NCBI GenBank assembly: GCA_030737875.1
Contig: CM060915.1
Coordinates: forward strand, 363,999,863 to 364,063,862
Reading direction: 5' to 3'
Source of the DNA: Allium sativum
Taxonomy: Eukaryota; Streptophyta; Magnoliopsida; Asparagales; Amaryllidaceae
DNA: 64,000 nt
Shown here: positions 36,312 through 46,326 of the stretch, piece after piece
Layout: each line of letters begins with the position of its first letter
Position numbering within the stretch: position 1 is the first letter of the stretch
Translations under genes and position numbers: made by a program
Notes under the pieces: generated by a model
What the model was told of the DNA's origin: nothing
The model's input: the letters and a program-made list of their open reading frames with translations, nothing else
The model's database searches: none

Positions 36312-36571
36312 TTTTTGCTGCCTTTTAAAATGCTGAACTTCTTGTTACATTTGAAATCTTTGGCACTTTGTCATGCTGGAGCCGGAGCAATGTCATGCTT
36401 TCTACAACCTGTTGTATCATGAATTTTGTTGTTGTGCTAGCTGCCCAACATGAGTTTGACCTAACCTTTCGTGTATTTTCATAATTGTGCTCGTCTTTGT
36501 AATGGTCCTTATTGATCATTTTAAATTTGCTGCTCGTGAAGTTTGATACATACAAGTGCACATTTTAAATA

Positions 36572-36644
<73 letters not shown>

Positions 36645-38219
36645 GTATATATATGTATGTATGTATATACTTGTACGTGTATGTATGTATTGTGCTTGTT
36701 CATTTCAGATAAGAATATTGAACTATTTACGTGAGTCTCTCACCGTGCTGTCGGAATTTTGTATATTATAACTATGTGTATGTGTGTATTAGCATGTGTA
36801 TCTATATATCTGTATGTGTATGTGTGTGTGTATATATATACACACACACATACATACGTGCATTTTTTCACGTATATATGTAGTTACGTACCATAATTTT
36901 TGATCAGTTGTTACTTTATTATTGAAATGGCATGTAGCCAAATAGAGGACACCTTGTTTTTTCCATGCATTGATACACATGCTGCATTTTAGAGAAAAAC
37001 AACCTAACACTCATAGTCCTGTGAAACTTGACTATCATTTGACATGTCTTAAAGGTTGCATGAATGATCATATAAGGTTTTGGTCAAGTAATGTATCAAT
37101 CACCATCTTGCCATGTAGATGAAAAAAGTGATTTTGATATTCTATTTTTAAAATTTTTGTCCTGGCCAACTCGTCACTTGCGCACCTAGTTTGGATTTTT
37201 GAAAGTGAATTAACTATGACAGAATAGTACACTTTCTGTATATAAGCTCATTACAACAAATTAACCATTTTACAACAAAATTTTTATGATGATTTGATGA
37301 ACTGTTGCATAAGTAAATATCTTTTACAGTGCGTATTTAAGAAAACATGGTAGAAATTATATCTAAACAAGAATATGAAGAACTTTAACCCTGTAGTCAA
37401 AATAGTTATAGATATATATTTGGAGTAGCACTTTATTTGCATTGTAAAAAGGTTGGTTTGTTGAGCAACAATCATTTGATGTGTTTTTAATGTTAAAATA
37501 AACAACTTGTTTTGACCATTGCAATTTTTTTTCATTAGCGTTAATTTTACGTTTTTGGGTTGCTAAGACAAATAATTTACACTTCTTATCAATTTGCATG
37601 CTAATACTATAAGGAACATCTCCCACTAAATCTATAATCGAACCGAGAATCTCCATCTATCGTTTACTTGAGAAGAAAATATCATGGATGCCATAATGGA
37701 AACTCCAACAGTTTCACTCAGGACAATGAATTTTTAGTGTTGAACGAGGGAAAAGCCCAACGGCCAAGCGTCCATAAAACAGGCACCTGAAAGACAAGCG
37801 CACATAATATAAGTGCCTAACCCCCTAACATAAACCCCCGACTCCTTCCTCGTTACAATTCTTCCAAAAAATTTGTTTTTTTTTTTTAAAAATTGATAAT
37901 CCAAATGAAATGTCGTCGCGTCCAACTAAGACAGCTAGGAAAATAGTTTTTAAGCATCCACAGGAGCAAGCCGGATCATTACATATTTCTTCAGCATTTG
38001 GTATTACGTTTGCTGATCTTTGCACTCTGCATGAGCTTCAAAACAGTTAACGGGAAAAGGCCGAAGTCGCATTGAGCACTGTGCAGATATAAATTATCTA
38101 TTAATCTTATGTTCACATAAAATAAATGCTATTATAGCTAAGTTATTTGTACTTCAATTATGTATAGGATTATTATATTCACTATTATAATAGTCGGGCC
38201 AAGTGTATTACACTGTATT
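36312..38219 (+). other. Continuation of the decayed LTR, no gene
   Basis: Sequence after the CACTA element. It contains the microsatellites below and otherwise AT-rich DNA. I could not place the end of the chromovirus LTR. No coding signal holds up: the short ORFs are Lys/Asn/Ile/Phe-rich by composition. Confidence 0.35.
36571..36672. repeat. (CATA)n-(AT)n-(TATG)n microsatellite
   Basis: About seven CATA/TACA units, then an uninterrupted AT run to about 36638, then TGTA/TATG units to about 36668. The left and right flanks are reverse complements, so the tract is a near-perfect hairpin. A second TG/AC mirror tract is at about 36776-36858. Confidence 0.95.
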
Positions 38220-39328
38220 ATGATACACTACCTCCTTCCACTGTAGAGAGGCTACAAGCTAGCCCTTCTGGATATTATTTTTTTTGAGGAGTAAGCTTTT
38301 CCAGTACTTTGATCGACCCCTTGTTCAGGCACTAGCAGAGAGGTTGGGGTTTTGTGCGCAGCGGAAGTTTTGACAAAACATCCAAAAACAAAATGAATCT
38401 TTTTCACCCAATCACTTGAAGATGAATGTGATTGAATAACAAACAACAACACAAAAAAATATCGGAAATATGAACACACGATATTCCACCCAACCACCCT
38501 CTTTATTGATTCACCAAAATATTGTTTACAACCGATCTCAACTATCGTTAAACAAACACAACTTGAATCAATAACCTTATTGAGAAATAGGTAGAAAATA
38601 TCTAATGGCTAAACAATTTGAGGAAAAAGATAATGAAGAACAATAACAAATTTTTCCACCACATAATGAAGATATCATGTAGGCCTTTTATAGAGTAACT
38701 TGTCACCCAAATTATCCTCATATATCTTAAATATATCATCATATATCTCAAATATCTATTTGGATAAGCACCAAATAATCCTTGCCTTCATTTTCAAATA
38801 TCTCACAAAAGTAGCAACAAATATCTCCATAAAAAATGATAGAAAATTTGTTGCCTACAATTTCGTGATTTGCGTATCATAAATCTCAACAGTGGCCGAT
38901 TGTACACACATTCCATTTTTCATATTTTTAGTTGGGTATTACACCTATAGATTTTTACATGCTTTCCGACATTGAGATTGGTTTTCCTTGTCTTAAACCA
39001 TTCCTGTTGGACAAGCTATATAAGTCCCCTCATTTGTATATTGTTTTTCTATCTCTTTTAGATGTTAGCTGCGTTACCGGTGGTTGTGTGAAGTTGACTT
39101 ATCTACAACACTATATCGCCACTCACAGAGACCGAGCCGATATGATAGATGCAATCATTAGAGCTTTTCTATTGTACTTGCTTGATTTATGTTTTTTTCA
39201 AATAAAAAGCTAAGTTTTGATAGACGTAGAGAGATTGGGGATCAATATATGCAGGCTCTTAGTTAGGACAGATAGGTAGATATCGGTACGTACTTCATAT
39301 TGGGGGACTATGTTGCATCTTGGCCTGG
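38220..39328 (+). pseudogene. Plant mobile domain (PMD) gene remnant, left part
   Basis: After 38280 the + strand reads FQYFDRPLVQALAER, then, past a copia-like LTR, QWPIVHTFHFSYF and GITPIDFYMLSDIEIGFPCL...LLDKLYK, then DRADMIDAIIRAFLLYLLDLCFF (to about 39200). This is the order of the plant mobile domain (PF10536), found in MAIL-type proteins and in several transposons. It is interrupted by the LTR and, at 39337, by the hAT element. Stops are present and no start can be set. I cannot say whether it was a host gene or part of an older transposon. Confidence 0.5.
38353..38891 (-). mobile_element. Copia-like solo LTR or LTR fragment
   Basis: On the minus strand it starts TGTTGAGATTTATG (from 38891), has TCTATAAAAGGCC (about 38690) as a TATA region, and ends ...CTTCCGCTGCGCACA, a tail common in plant copia LTRs. 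It splits the PMD coding segment between ALAER and QWPIVHTF, which supports insertion. Clear target duplications were not seen, so the left edge is uncertain. Confidence 0.5.
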
Positions 39329-39624
39329 GGTAGCACCAGTGTATTAAAAAACGCGAGTGAGGCGCACCTCGAGGCGAGGCGGTGCCCAAAACGCCTTCAG
39401 GCGTGCTTCAAAAACGTTTTCCCCTTGAGGCTTACGCCTCTGTTGCTTGAGGCGTGGAAATCTCCAAAAATGCATGCCTTAGAGCCTCAACTATCTGAGG
39501 TGTTCGTGTATATATAAAAAAAAACCTACTATACCTTCACTTTTACTTTTACGCTGCTCGATTCACTTTTACTCCAAACTTCACAGCTCCAAAAAAAAGT
39601 AAAAAAAAAATGAATATTAAATTG

Positions 39625-39830
39625 GAAGATGAATCGAAATCGATTCCTGGTATGGAATCGAACTCGATTCTCGATTCCAGTTAAGGAATCGAGTTCGATT
39701 CCATACCAGGAATCGAATTTGACTCCATAACAGGAATCGATTTCGATTCCTGTTAAGGAATCGTGTTCGATTCCTGTGAAGGAAGCGAACTCGATTCCTT
39801 AACAAGAATCGAAATTGATTCCTGTTATCG
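39625..39830. repeat. Palindromic GAATCGA/TCGATTC array in the hAT
   Basis: About seven units of roughly 28-30 bp, each with GGAATCGA and TCGATTCC half-sites separated by 2-4 bases and spaced by CTGTTAA or ATACCAG. It is between the left end and the transposase start and gives a repetitive Arg/Asn/Phe ORF on minus that is not a gene. Confidence 0.85.
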
Positions 39831-39968
39831 AATCTGAAAGAGGCTTTTTTTGTCTGCTTCTTTTAAAACCTGTTGTGCTGTGTTTTTTGGTATCTTTTTT
39901 TTTTTTTTTTGTTCTGCCTTTATTTTTTTATGCTTGTGCACTTGTCACTTAACAGGGCTCGTTAAAAA

Positions 39969-40799
39969 ATGAGCAAGCGGGATATTGCATGGAAGTGGGC
40001 TAACGATATACCGAATTCTACCAATTCAAAATATTTTCTTTGTGGATTTTGTGATCATAGATGCACCGGAGGGATTGCTCGTTTTAAACAATATTTAGCA
40101 TGCACTCATTTTGGGATTATTCCGTATCCAAAAGTCCCGCAAAATGTGAAAAATGAATGCATTGATGCTCTAAAAAAAATTAAACACGTTAAACAATCAA
40201 AACTTGATATGTTTCGTGAAATTGGTAGGAGTGAAAGCGTTGGAGATGATGATGATAATTTTGAACTTGAAAGTGGAAGTGGAAGTGGTAATGTTCCTAA
40301 GCCTAGAGGAGCAATGGATAAGTTTGTCAATTTAGAGGCAAAGCAAAGTACATTGAATAATTGCTATAAAAAAGATGAAAGAAAGGAAGCTTGCAAAAAA
40401 ATTGGATTATGGTTTTACACTAGTGCTATTCCATTCAATGCGGCGAACACTCCATATTATCGAGTGGCAATGGATTATGTTGCAAGATATGGTCTCGGAT
40501 TTAAGCCACCTTCTAGTCATGAGTTAAGGACTTGGATCCTCGAAGAAAGCATTGAAGAAGTTGACAACATGATTGGAGCTTACAAAAAAGATTGGGAGAA
40601 GTATGGATGTACAATTATGTCCGATGGTTGGACGGATGGAAAGAGTAGGGTAATTATTAATTTTCTAATTAATAGCCAGAAAGCTACATGGTTTTTAAAA
40701 TCCATTGATGCATCGGATATGATAAAGAATGCGGATTTGTTGATCAGATACTTCAACAAAGTTATAGATGAAGTTGGGGAGGATAATGTGACTCAAATT
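39969..40799 (+). pseudogene. hAT transposase, N-terminal part
   Basis: ATG at 39969 (MSKRDIAWKWANDI). Residues about 20-55 are a BED-type zinc finger (YFLCGFCDHRCTGGIARFKQ, then CTH) for DNA binding. An acidic Ser/Gly linker follows (about 95-115). From about residue 145 is the DUF659 domain (IPFNAANTPYYRVAMDY, YGLGFKPPSSHELR) with the catalytic-type SDGWTDGKSRVIINF. The reading frame is open up to DNVTQI at 40799, where LTR-A is inserted; the ORF then runs by chance to 40922 inside the LTR. Confidence 0.85.
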
Positions 40800-41899
40800 T
40801 GTAACAACCCGTATTTCGATAACATGTTAAGACGAGAATCAAGGCAGAATTTAATTTTAAATTCTGAATCAAGTAAAACGGACTATGCCATTGCGTTCGT
40901 CTCGGAAAAATACGCGAAATAGAGTCCGAGTTTTCGAGAATCGGAGTCCGTATGACCAAGTTATGGTCTGACGAAGTTTTCAGAAAATTCAAGTTCAAAA
41001 ACGAGTTCTAATTTCAAAAGTTATGGCAAGAAGGCTAGGCGGGAAAAATCCCCGCCAGGCACCCCAAGTCGACAGCCCTGTCGACTTGGGAGTCGACATG
41101 CTTGACCCAAGTCGACAGCCCTGTCGACTTGGGGGTCGACCTATGGGGGCCGGGCAGTTTTACCTGGTGCACCTATTTTCTATCTTGGCTAGGTTTTTGG
41201 GCCTGGTTTGAAATATGACGGTTCAGGTTGGTCCTAGGGTTAATCTAAGGGTCCTAACTAATCCTAATCTCTATAAATAAGCCCCTAACCTACCCCTAAA
41301 CTCTCATTATTCATTCATGCAACAAAACTATGGCAAAATTGCTCCTCTCATGGCCTCCACTAAAAATCCTAGCCTCCACTTCATTTCTATGAGAGGTTTC
41401 ATGATGATGAGAGTGTTAGAGAGTCCCTATGTTAGTATGAGAGCTTCTCAAGTTGATTTCAAGGCAAAAGCTTTGATCTTTGTTCATAAAGATGGGGTTT
41501 TTATTGATTTGGAGTGTTCATCTTTGGGTTTTTGGGTGATGGCATGCATAGGCTTCATCACAATCTTTGCTTTGCATTTCGATTTGTGCCTTCATAGCAA
41601 TGTAAGCCCTTTCCCTACTCTTAGATATTAACTATGAAGTTAAATGTTCATGTTGCAAGTTTGGGTTTGATCATTGAGAATGATACATGCTACCATGTCA
41701 TGCAAGTTTATGAAGTCATTATCTTGATCTTATGAGCTAAAAGCTACAACCTTTATGTTGAAATGTTGCATTATGCAACATGAGAACCTTCATAATCTTT
41801 ATGTCAACTTGCATATGAAGTCATAACCCTTATATGATGATATATGCGAGTTACTAGTCATCATTCCATGTCTTTTGTCACCATGATTCACTTATGTGC
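40800..41899 (+). mobile_element. Solo gypsy LTR-A, first part
   Basis: Begins TGTAACAACCCGTATTTCG at 40800, right after the target copy AAATT (40795-40799). It contains six GTCGAC sites (41068-41137), a TATA box TATAAATA at 41272, and a 105-codon ORF (41317-41631) with no recognised domain that crosses a donor AAT/GTAAGC at 41602. It is cut at 41899 by element B. Confidence 0.9.
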
Positions 41900-42154
41900 T
41901 GTAACAACCCGTATTTCAATAACATGTCAAAACGAGAATCAAGGCAGAATTTAATTTTAAATTCTGAATCAAGTAAAACGGGCTATGTCATTGCGTTCAT
42001 CTCGGAAAAATACGCGAAATAGAGTCCGAAATTTTGTAAATCGGAGTCCGTATGACCCGGTTAAGGCCCAAAGAAGATTTCTGGAAATTTGAATTTCGGA
42101 AACAGTTTTGGAAATCAGATCTGGGACTAGGCGGGAAGTTTCCCCGCCTAGGCC

Positions 42155-42235
42155 ATGTCGACAGGGCTGTCGACAGGCCTGTCGACTTGGGCCCAGACCA
42201 AGTCGACAGCCCTGTCGACTTGCCTGTCGACAGGG
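42155..42235. repeat. GTCGAC cluster in U3
   Basis: Six GTCGAC hexamers in about 80 bp, alternately embedded in CTGTCGACTT and AAGTCGACAG so that pairs form palindromes. Similar clusters: LTR-A 41068-41137 (six), B 3' LTR 48568-48645 (five), LTR-C 60780-60885 (seven). All lie upstream of the TATA box. Confidence 0.9.
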
Positions 42236-42373
42236 GGTGGCCGGGGCAATTTGCCTGGCGCACCTGTTTGTCTCACCTGGTCTTGTTCTTGGGCTGGTTC
42301 TGGAAGCTTCCGAGATCTGATGGTCCTGACCTATCCTAGGGTTAATCTAAGGGCCTAAAACTATCCTAATCTC

Positions 42374-42380
42374 TATAAAA
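42374..42380 (+). promoter_or_regulatory. TATA box of element B LTR
   Basis: CTCTATAAAAAGACCC about 475 bases from the LTR start. Equivalent boxes: LTR-A at 41272, B 3' LTR at 48785, LTR-C at 61064, LTR-E at about 58917. If used, only about 0.5 kb is U3 and most of the LTR is transcribed. Confidence 0.6.
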
Positions 42381-43358
42381 AGACCCTAAACCTAACCTAA
42401 ATCCCTAAAAATCAAACCTAGCAACTAAGTGCTGCCAAAATCAATTTTGATCATGGCCTCCATCTCCAATCCCTAGAGCCTATGCATTCAAATCGGGTTC
42501 AAATCAAAAGATGCAAGCTTGCTACACCAAATAGAGGCCAAATCAACATTTCTATGCGAGTTTCATGATGGTTCTTCTTCAAAGGAGCCACCTTTCTTCG
42601 TCAAGATGATGCATGATCCCTTTCCTAAGCCTTGCCTAGGTAAGTTCCAGCTACTTTTAGATGGAAACGGTAGTTTTGATAATGACATGGGATAAAATGA
42701 GGCTAAACATGATTATGCGAACCTATATGAACCTTACCTTGCCTCTTGTGTTCATGATTATGATTTTAGGCCATGTGAGTGATTTAATCATGCCTCTCAT
42801 GCTATGCATAGCCTAGTTTAACTTGCAAGTTTGGATCTTTATGCATGAAATGCTAGCATGAACCTTTAGGAACCACTTTATGTGTGAAACATTGGCTAAG
42901 ACAAGATTTTGGGGCTTATGCATGTTTATGAACCCAAACCCCTTATGTTATCATGCAAGTTTGTGGCCAAATCCTTTATGAGATTATGCATGCTTATGGC
43001 CAATCCCCTCTTTTAAGTTGTGCATGTTTATGGCCAAACCCTTTTTGATAATACGCATGTTGTGGCCGAATTCCCTTGTGACATTTTGTGTGTTTGTGGC
43101 CAAAACCCTTTTTATGACACTATGCATGTTCGAGGCCAATTTGTAGTCATAGTATTCCTACTATGTTGACTCGTCTATACTTACGTTGGAAACACGTTTT
43201 GGGGTTAGGTTAGACGAGTGTGAATATACATGAGAAACTTAACTTGAAGTTCCATGAAATATGATGTGACACATGATTTGGGTTAAATGAGTATAACATG
43301 ACAACATGCAACATTGAATATAGCATGTAAGATTAACATGTAAATATGCATAAACATA

Positions 43359-43431
43359 AGCTTGGGAATTTACCTATTAAGTTAGGTCTACCCATTGGGA
43401 ATTTACCTATTAAGTTAGGTCTACCCAATTG
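43359..43431. repeat. 36-bp tandem duplication
   Basis: TTGGGAATTTACCTATTAAG and the following TTAGGTCTACCCA occur twice in tandem. The same duplication is in the B 3' LTR (about 49770) and LTR-A (about 53022), so it predates the split of A and B. Confidence 0.9.
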
Positions 43432-43499
43432 CTTGAAAACTTGACTATGGATATGACACTAGACTAAACATGAAATTGGCCAACTCGAGGTTGGGTTGA

Positions 43500-43660
43500 G
43501 TTTGCAACGTAAAACTACCCGGAACCGACCGGCCTAACTAGTAGTTGCAAACAATAGGACTCAATGTGAGAAGTTGGTCATGTTGTGCTTGAACCCGAGG
43601 TTAGACCAAGTTGTGGTGTAAATCTACCCGGACCCGCCCGGCTTAACTAGTAACCACAAC
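43500..43660 (+). other. Pair of conserved stem-loops in element B LTR
   Basis: First: GTTTGCAAC (43500-43508) pairs with GTTGCAAAC (43544-43552), with an inner ACTAC/GTAGT and CCGG/CCGG. Second: GTTGTGGT (43610-43617) pairs with ACCACAAC (43653-43660). The loops share CTACCCGG...CCGGC.TAACTAGT. Repeats of the pair: 49911-50071 (B 3' LTR), 53158-53318 (LTR-A). Confidence 0.75.
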
Positions 43661-43699
43661 AAAGTCTAATGTGAGAGGTTGGGGTGCATTAAATAATTA

Positions 43700-44470
43700 A
43701 TGCCACATGATAGGGTTAAGTTAATTTGAGTAATGAGGCTTAACCAAATATGACATGGACAAAATGGGTTAAGTAATTTGATTAGGCTAATGATACTTAA
43801 CAAAACATGATAAGCTCGGGTAGGGTAAGTAACTTGATTTGCCTAATGACACTTGACCATTTTTATACGAATGGTGGACGGGATTAAGTTAACCAACACT
43901 TAATCAATCCAACACGATAACGTGATAAGGTTAAGTAAATTTTCTTAATGACACTTAACCGTATAATACAGTTAATGGATGGGGTTAAGAGTAGACTTAA
44001 CTAATCTAAACATGGTAATCGGATGGGGTTAAGTTAGCCTAGACTTAATTAATCCAACTTGGTAATTTAATGGGGTTAAGTTAAACACTTAACTAATTTA
44101 ACACGATGATTTGATGAGGTTAAGTGACCTATACTTAACCAATCTAACTCGTTAATTTGATGAGGTTAAGTTAACCTATACTTAACCAATCTAACGTGAA
44201 AACATGATAAGGCTAAGTCACGAATCGTTTGAATGCGCTTGACCGATATGACTCGGTAATTTGACAAGGTCAAGTTAATTTATATAATTAACCAATCTAA
44301 AATGATAATTAGACGAGGTTAAGTTATGGATTGCTTAATATACTTAGCCAACTTGACACATGGTTTGTAGGGTTAAGTCTTGGACTTGGATACTTAGCCA
44401 ATTTTGACATGGTTTGTAGACGGGCTAAGTTATGAACTTAAGTGACACTCAACCCATTAGATAAACCCTA
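43700..44470. repeat. GGTTAAGT/ACTTAACC palindrome array
   Basis: About a dozen diverged units of roughly 55-65 bp, each with GGTTAAGT and, 10-30 bases later, ACTTAACC or ACTTAATC, then CAATCTAAC and a TGATAATTTGATGA spacer. Copies of the array are at 50112-50881, 53364-54165 and, shorter, 62541-62800. Confidence 0.8.
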
Positions 44471-46314
44471 ATTCAGAGGATTAGGTAAATAACCATAGTT
44501 AACAAGGATTATGGAAATAAGGCTAAGTGGTAAACCTTAGTTAAGGGAAACTAAGTAATAATTCTTAGTCAAGGAAATTTGGACCATTTCTTAGATGGAT
44601 TAGTAACCCGATACGTTAGGTCAACGTTTAAGTATGCGTGTAGGAGCAGGCTATCTGATTTAGATAAAGGCTCCAACGAACGGGGTAACGAAGCAGCGGC
44701 TTCGGGGAACGTGAGGATATTCTTGGGATCCCTCTGTGAGCTGCCAGGTCATTATACTAGGCTCACGAGAGGTTGAGGTCTGCGGTAGAAGAACCAAGAA
44801 TATGCCTTGGTTGCTATGCGAGCGACCTAAAGACTGGGGTGGATAGCAGTGAGCCGACGAATACATAAGGTGCCCGAGATAGCAAGTTCGTCGATCATCT
44901 ACCATCTTGAGTCAAGCGTGTACGTGCGGAAAGGCAGGGAACACCCAATAGACCATAATTGCTATCTAATTATGGGTGAGGTAGGCCGTAGGATGTGGGC
45001 TGGCCGGAGTGTAGTTCTCATGCAAGATTTTCTCTTGTGTTGCCTTTCACTAGTTGAGGGAGGGGTCTCGTGGGACCATAGCCATGTGTATAAAAGCAGA
45101 CCTTAGTATCTGCATCGGCAGATAAATCTAAAGCTCCCGACCGAGTCCTGTATTTCTTGGTTTGCCCTGTGACAGGACTCGGATGGCACGATGTGATACA
45201 TGTGCATACAGTTATAGAAAAACAATTCACGATGAATGCGTGGGAAAAAGGGCGCGGTTGAGGGTTAGCGTAATCCCTAGTGGCCTAGGTGGTTTAACCC
45301 AAACCGAAATACGAAAGCGTGCAATAGGTAAGCGTAATCCCTAGTGGTGCTAGGTGGCGTAAGTCCTAGTAGTTCAAACGATGATTCATATGGAAGAGCC
45401 TAGCTAGAGCAAGGGTGACAGTCCAAACGATTTCAAGGATAATACGACATGAGGAAGCCGTACGAGGTACGACAAAGGACTGAACTTATATACATGGAAA
45501 GAAACATATGATTTGAGTAACCTATATATGCGATATATTAGGTTGTCGTGGACCATTACACGACTTTGAGTAAGGGACATTTGTGGTTAACACATAACAA
45601 GGCTGGGATACTAGTACGAAGGGTGCAGAGTAAATATACATGTTAGAACTAGGAAGAATATACATAATAGATACTGTGGGATGTTAGACGGGGTAGATAC
45701 CTTGGGATAATGTACTCGATAGAAATCTGACGATGTGATACCTTGACTTATCATAACACCGTAGTATATCATGATATCTTAGTTTACCTTGCCGCAGTAG
45801 TTCAACCGGCTACCCTGGTTTATCTATCTTGTAGTTATCCTTATGTTTACTTTCAGATTATGCATGTCATGTTACCTTTACCTGTTTTTATACTGGAAGT
45901 AGATAGGACTTACTCAGTCTTTTTGACTGACCCGTTTTGTTTCGCCTCTTTTCTTCCGTTCCCCCCCCCAGGTTTCAGGGAGGAAACCATGCTGTTTAGT
46001 TCGGACCTCTTCTGCTTGAAGGTCATCATGGATGGCTTGGACTTCTCTTGGCTATGGCTACTTTACGGTTTTACTTGGGGAATAATTTATTAAAAAGTCT
46101 TTATGCTTCTTTACTATTGCAAGACAGGTTTTGATGTACTCTGATGTAAAAGGGCTTTAGACCTTATTTATTCATGTTATGAAAGTTTGATTTTACTTCC
46201 GCTATTTATATATGTTCTGTCTTGTGATATTTCTGTGCATGTTTACCAATAATGCCCCTCTAAAGCTAGTGCATTCCTTTGCGAGTGACCCTAGCGGAGG
46301 CAGGGTGTTACATT

Positions 46315-46326
46315 TGGTATCAGAGC
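46315..46326 (+). promoter_or_regulatory. Element B primer-binding site
   Basis: TGGTATCAGAGC two bases after the 5' LTR, complementary to initiator tRNA-Met. Confidence 0.95.

Larger units (their letters stand above)
42640..45971 (+). other. Possible leader intron in element B 5' LTR
   Basis: Donor CCTAG/GTAAGT at 42640 and acceptor GTTCCCCCCCCCAG/G at 45971, about 3.3 kb. Just upstream of the acceptor is a small conserved hairpin CAGTCTTTTTGACTG. Matching pairs exist in LTR-A (41602 and 55658), the B 3' LTR (49051 and 52380) and LTR-C (61293 and 63482). The exon after the acceptor starts GTT(T/A/CT)CAGGGAGG in all of them. Splicing is inferred, not shown. Confidence 0.4.
41900..46312 (+). 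repeat. Element B 5' LTR
   Basis: Order: GTCGAC cluster (42157-42233), TATA box (42374-42380), short leader, splice donor CCTAG/GTAAGTTCC at 42640, a 36-bp tandem duplication (43359-43431), two stem-loops (43500-43552, 43610-43660), a GGTTAAGT/ACTTAACC palindrome array (43700-44470), a tract rich in hairpins such as GTCCTGT...ACAGGAC (45140-45180), a poly-C acceptor (to 45971), and an end with GAGTGACCC...GGTGTTACA. The small ORFs inside lie at the same place in the 3' LTR and have no known domain. Confidence 0.93.

Noticed and set aside
36521..36771. Ile/Tyr/His repeat ORFs on both strands
   Set aside because: Translation of the CATA/AT microsatellite.
38224..38231. CACTAC string as a second CACTA end
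   Set aside because: No partner end, no subterminal repeats and no target duplication.
44579..45344. ORFs in the LTR of element B, repeated at 50990-51641
   Set aside because: They repeat because LTRs are paired, overlap on both strands and are broken in LTR-A, so no conserved protein.
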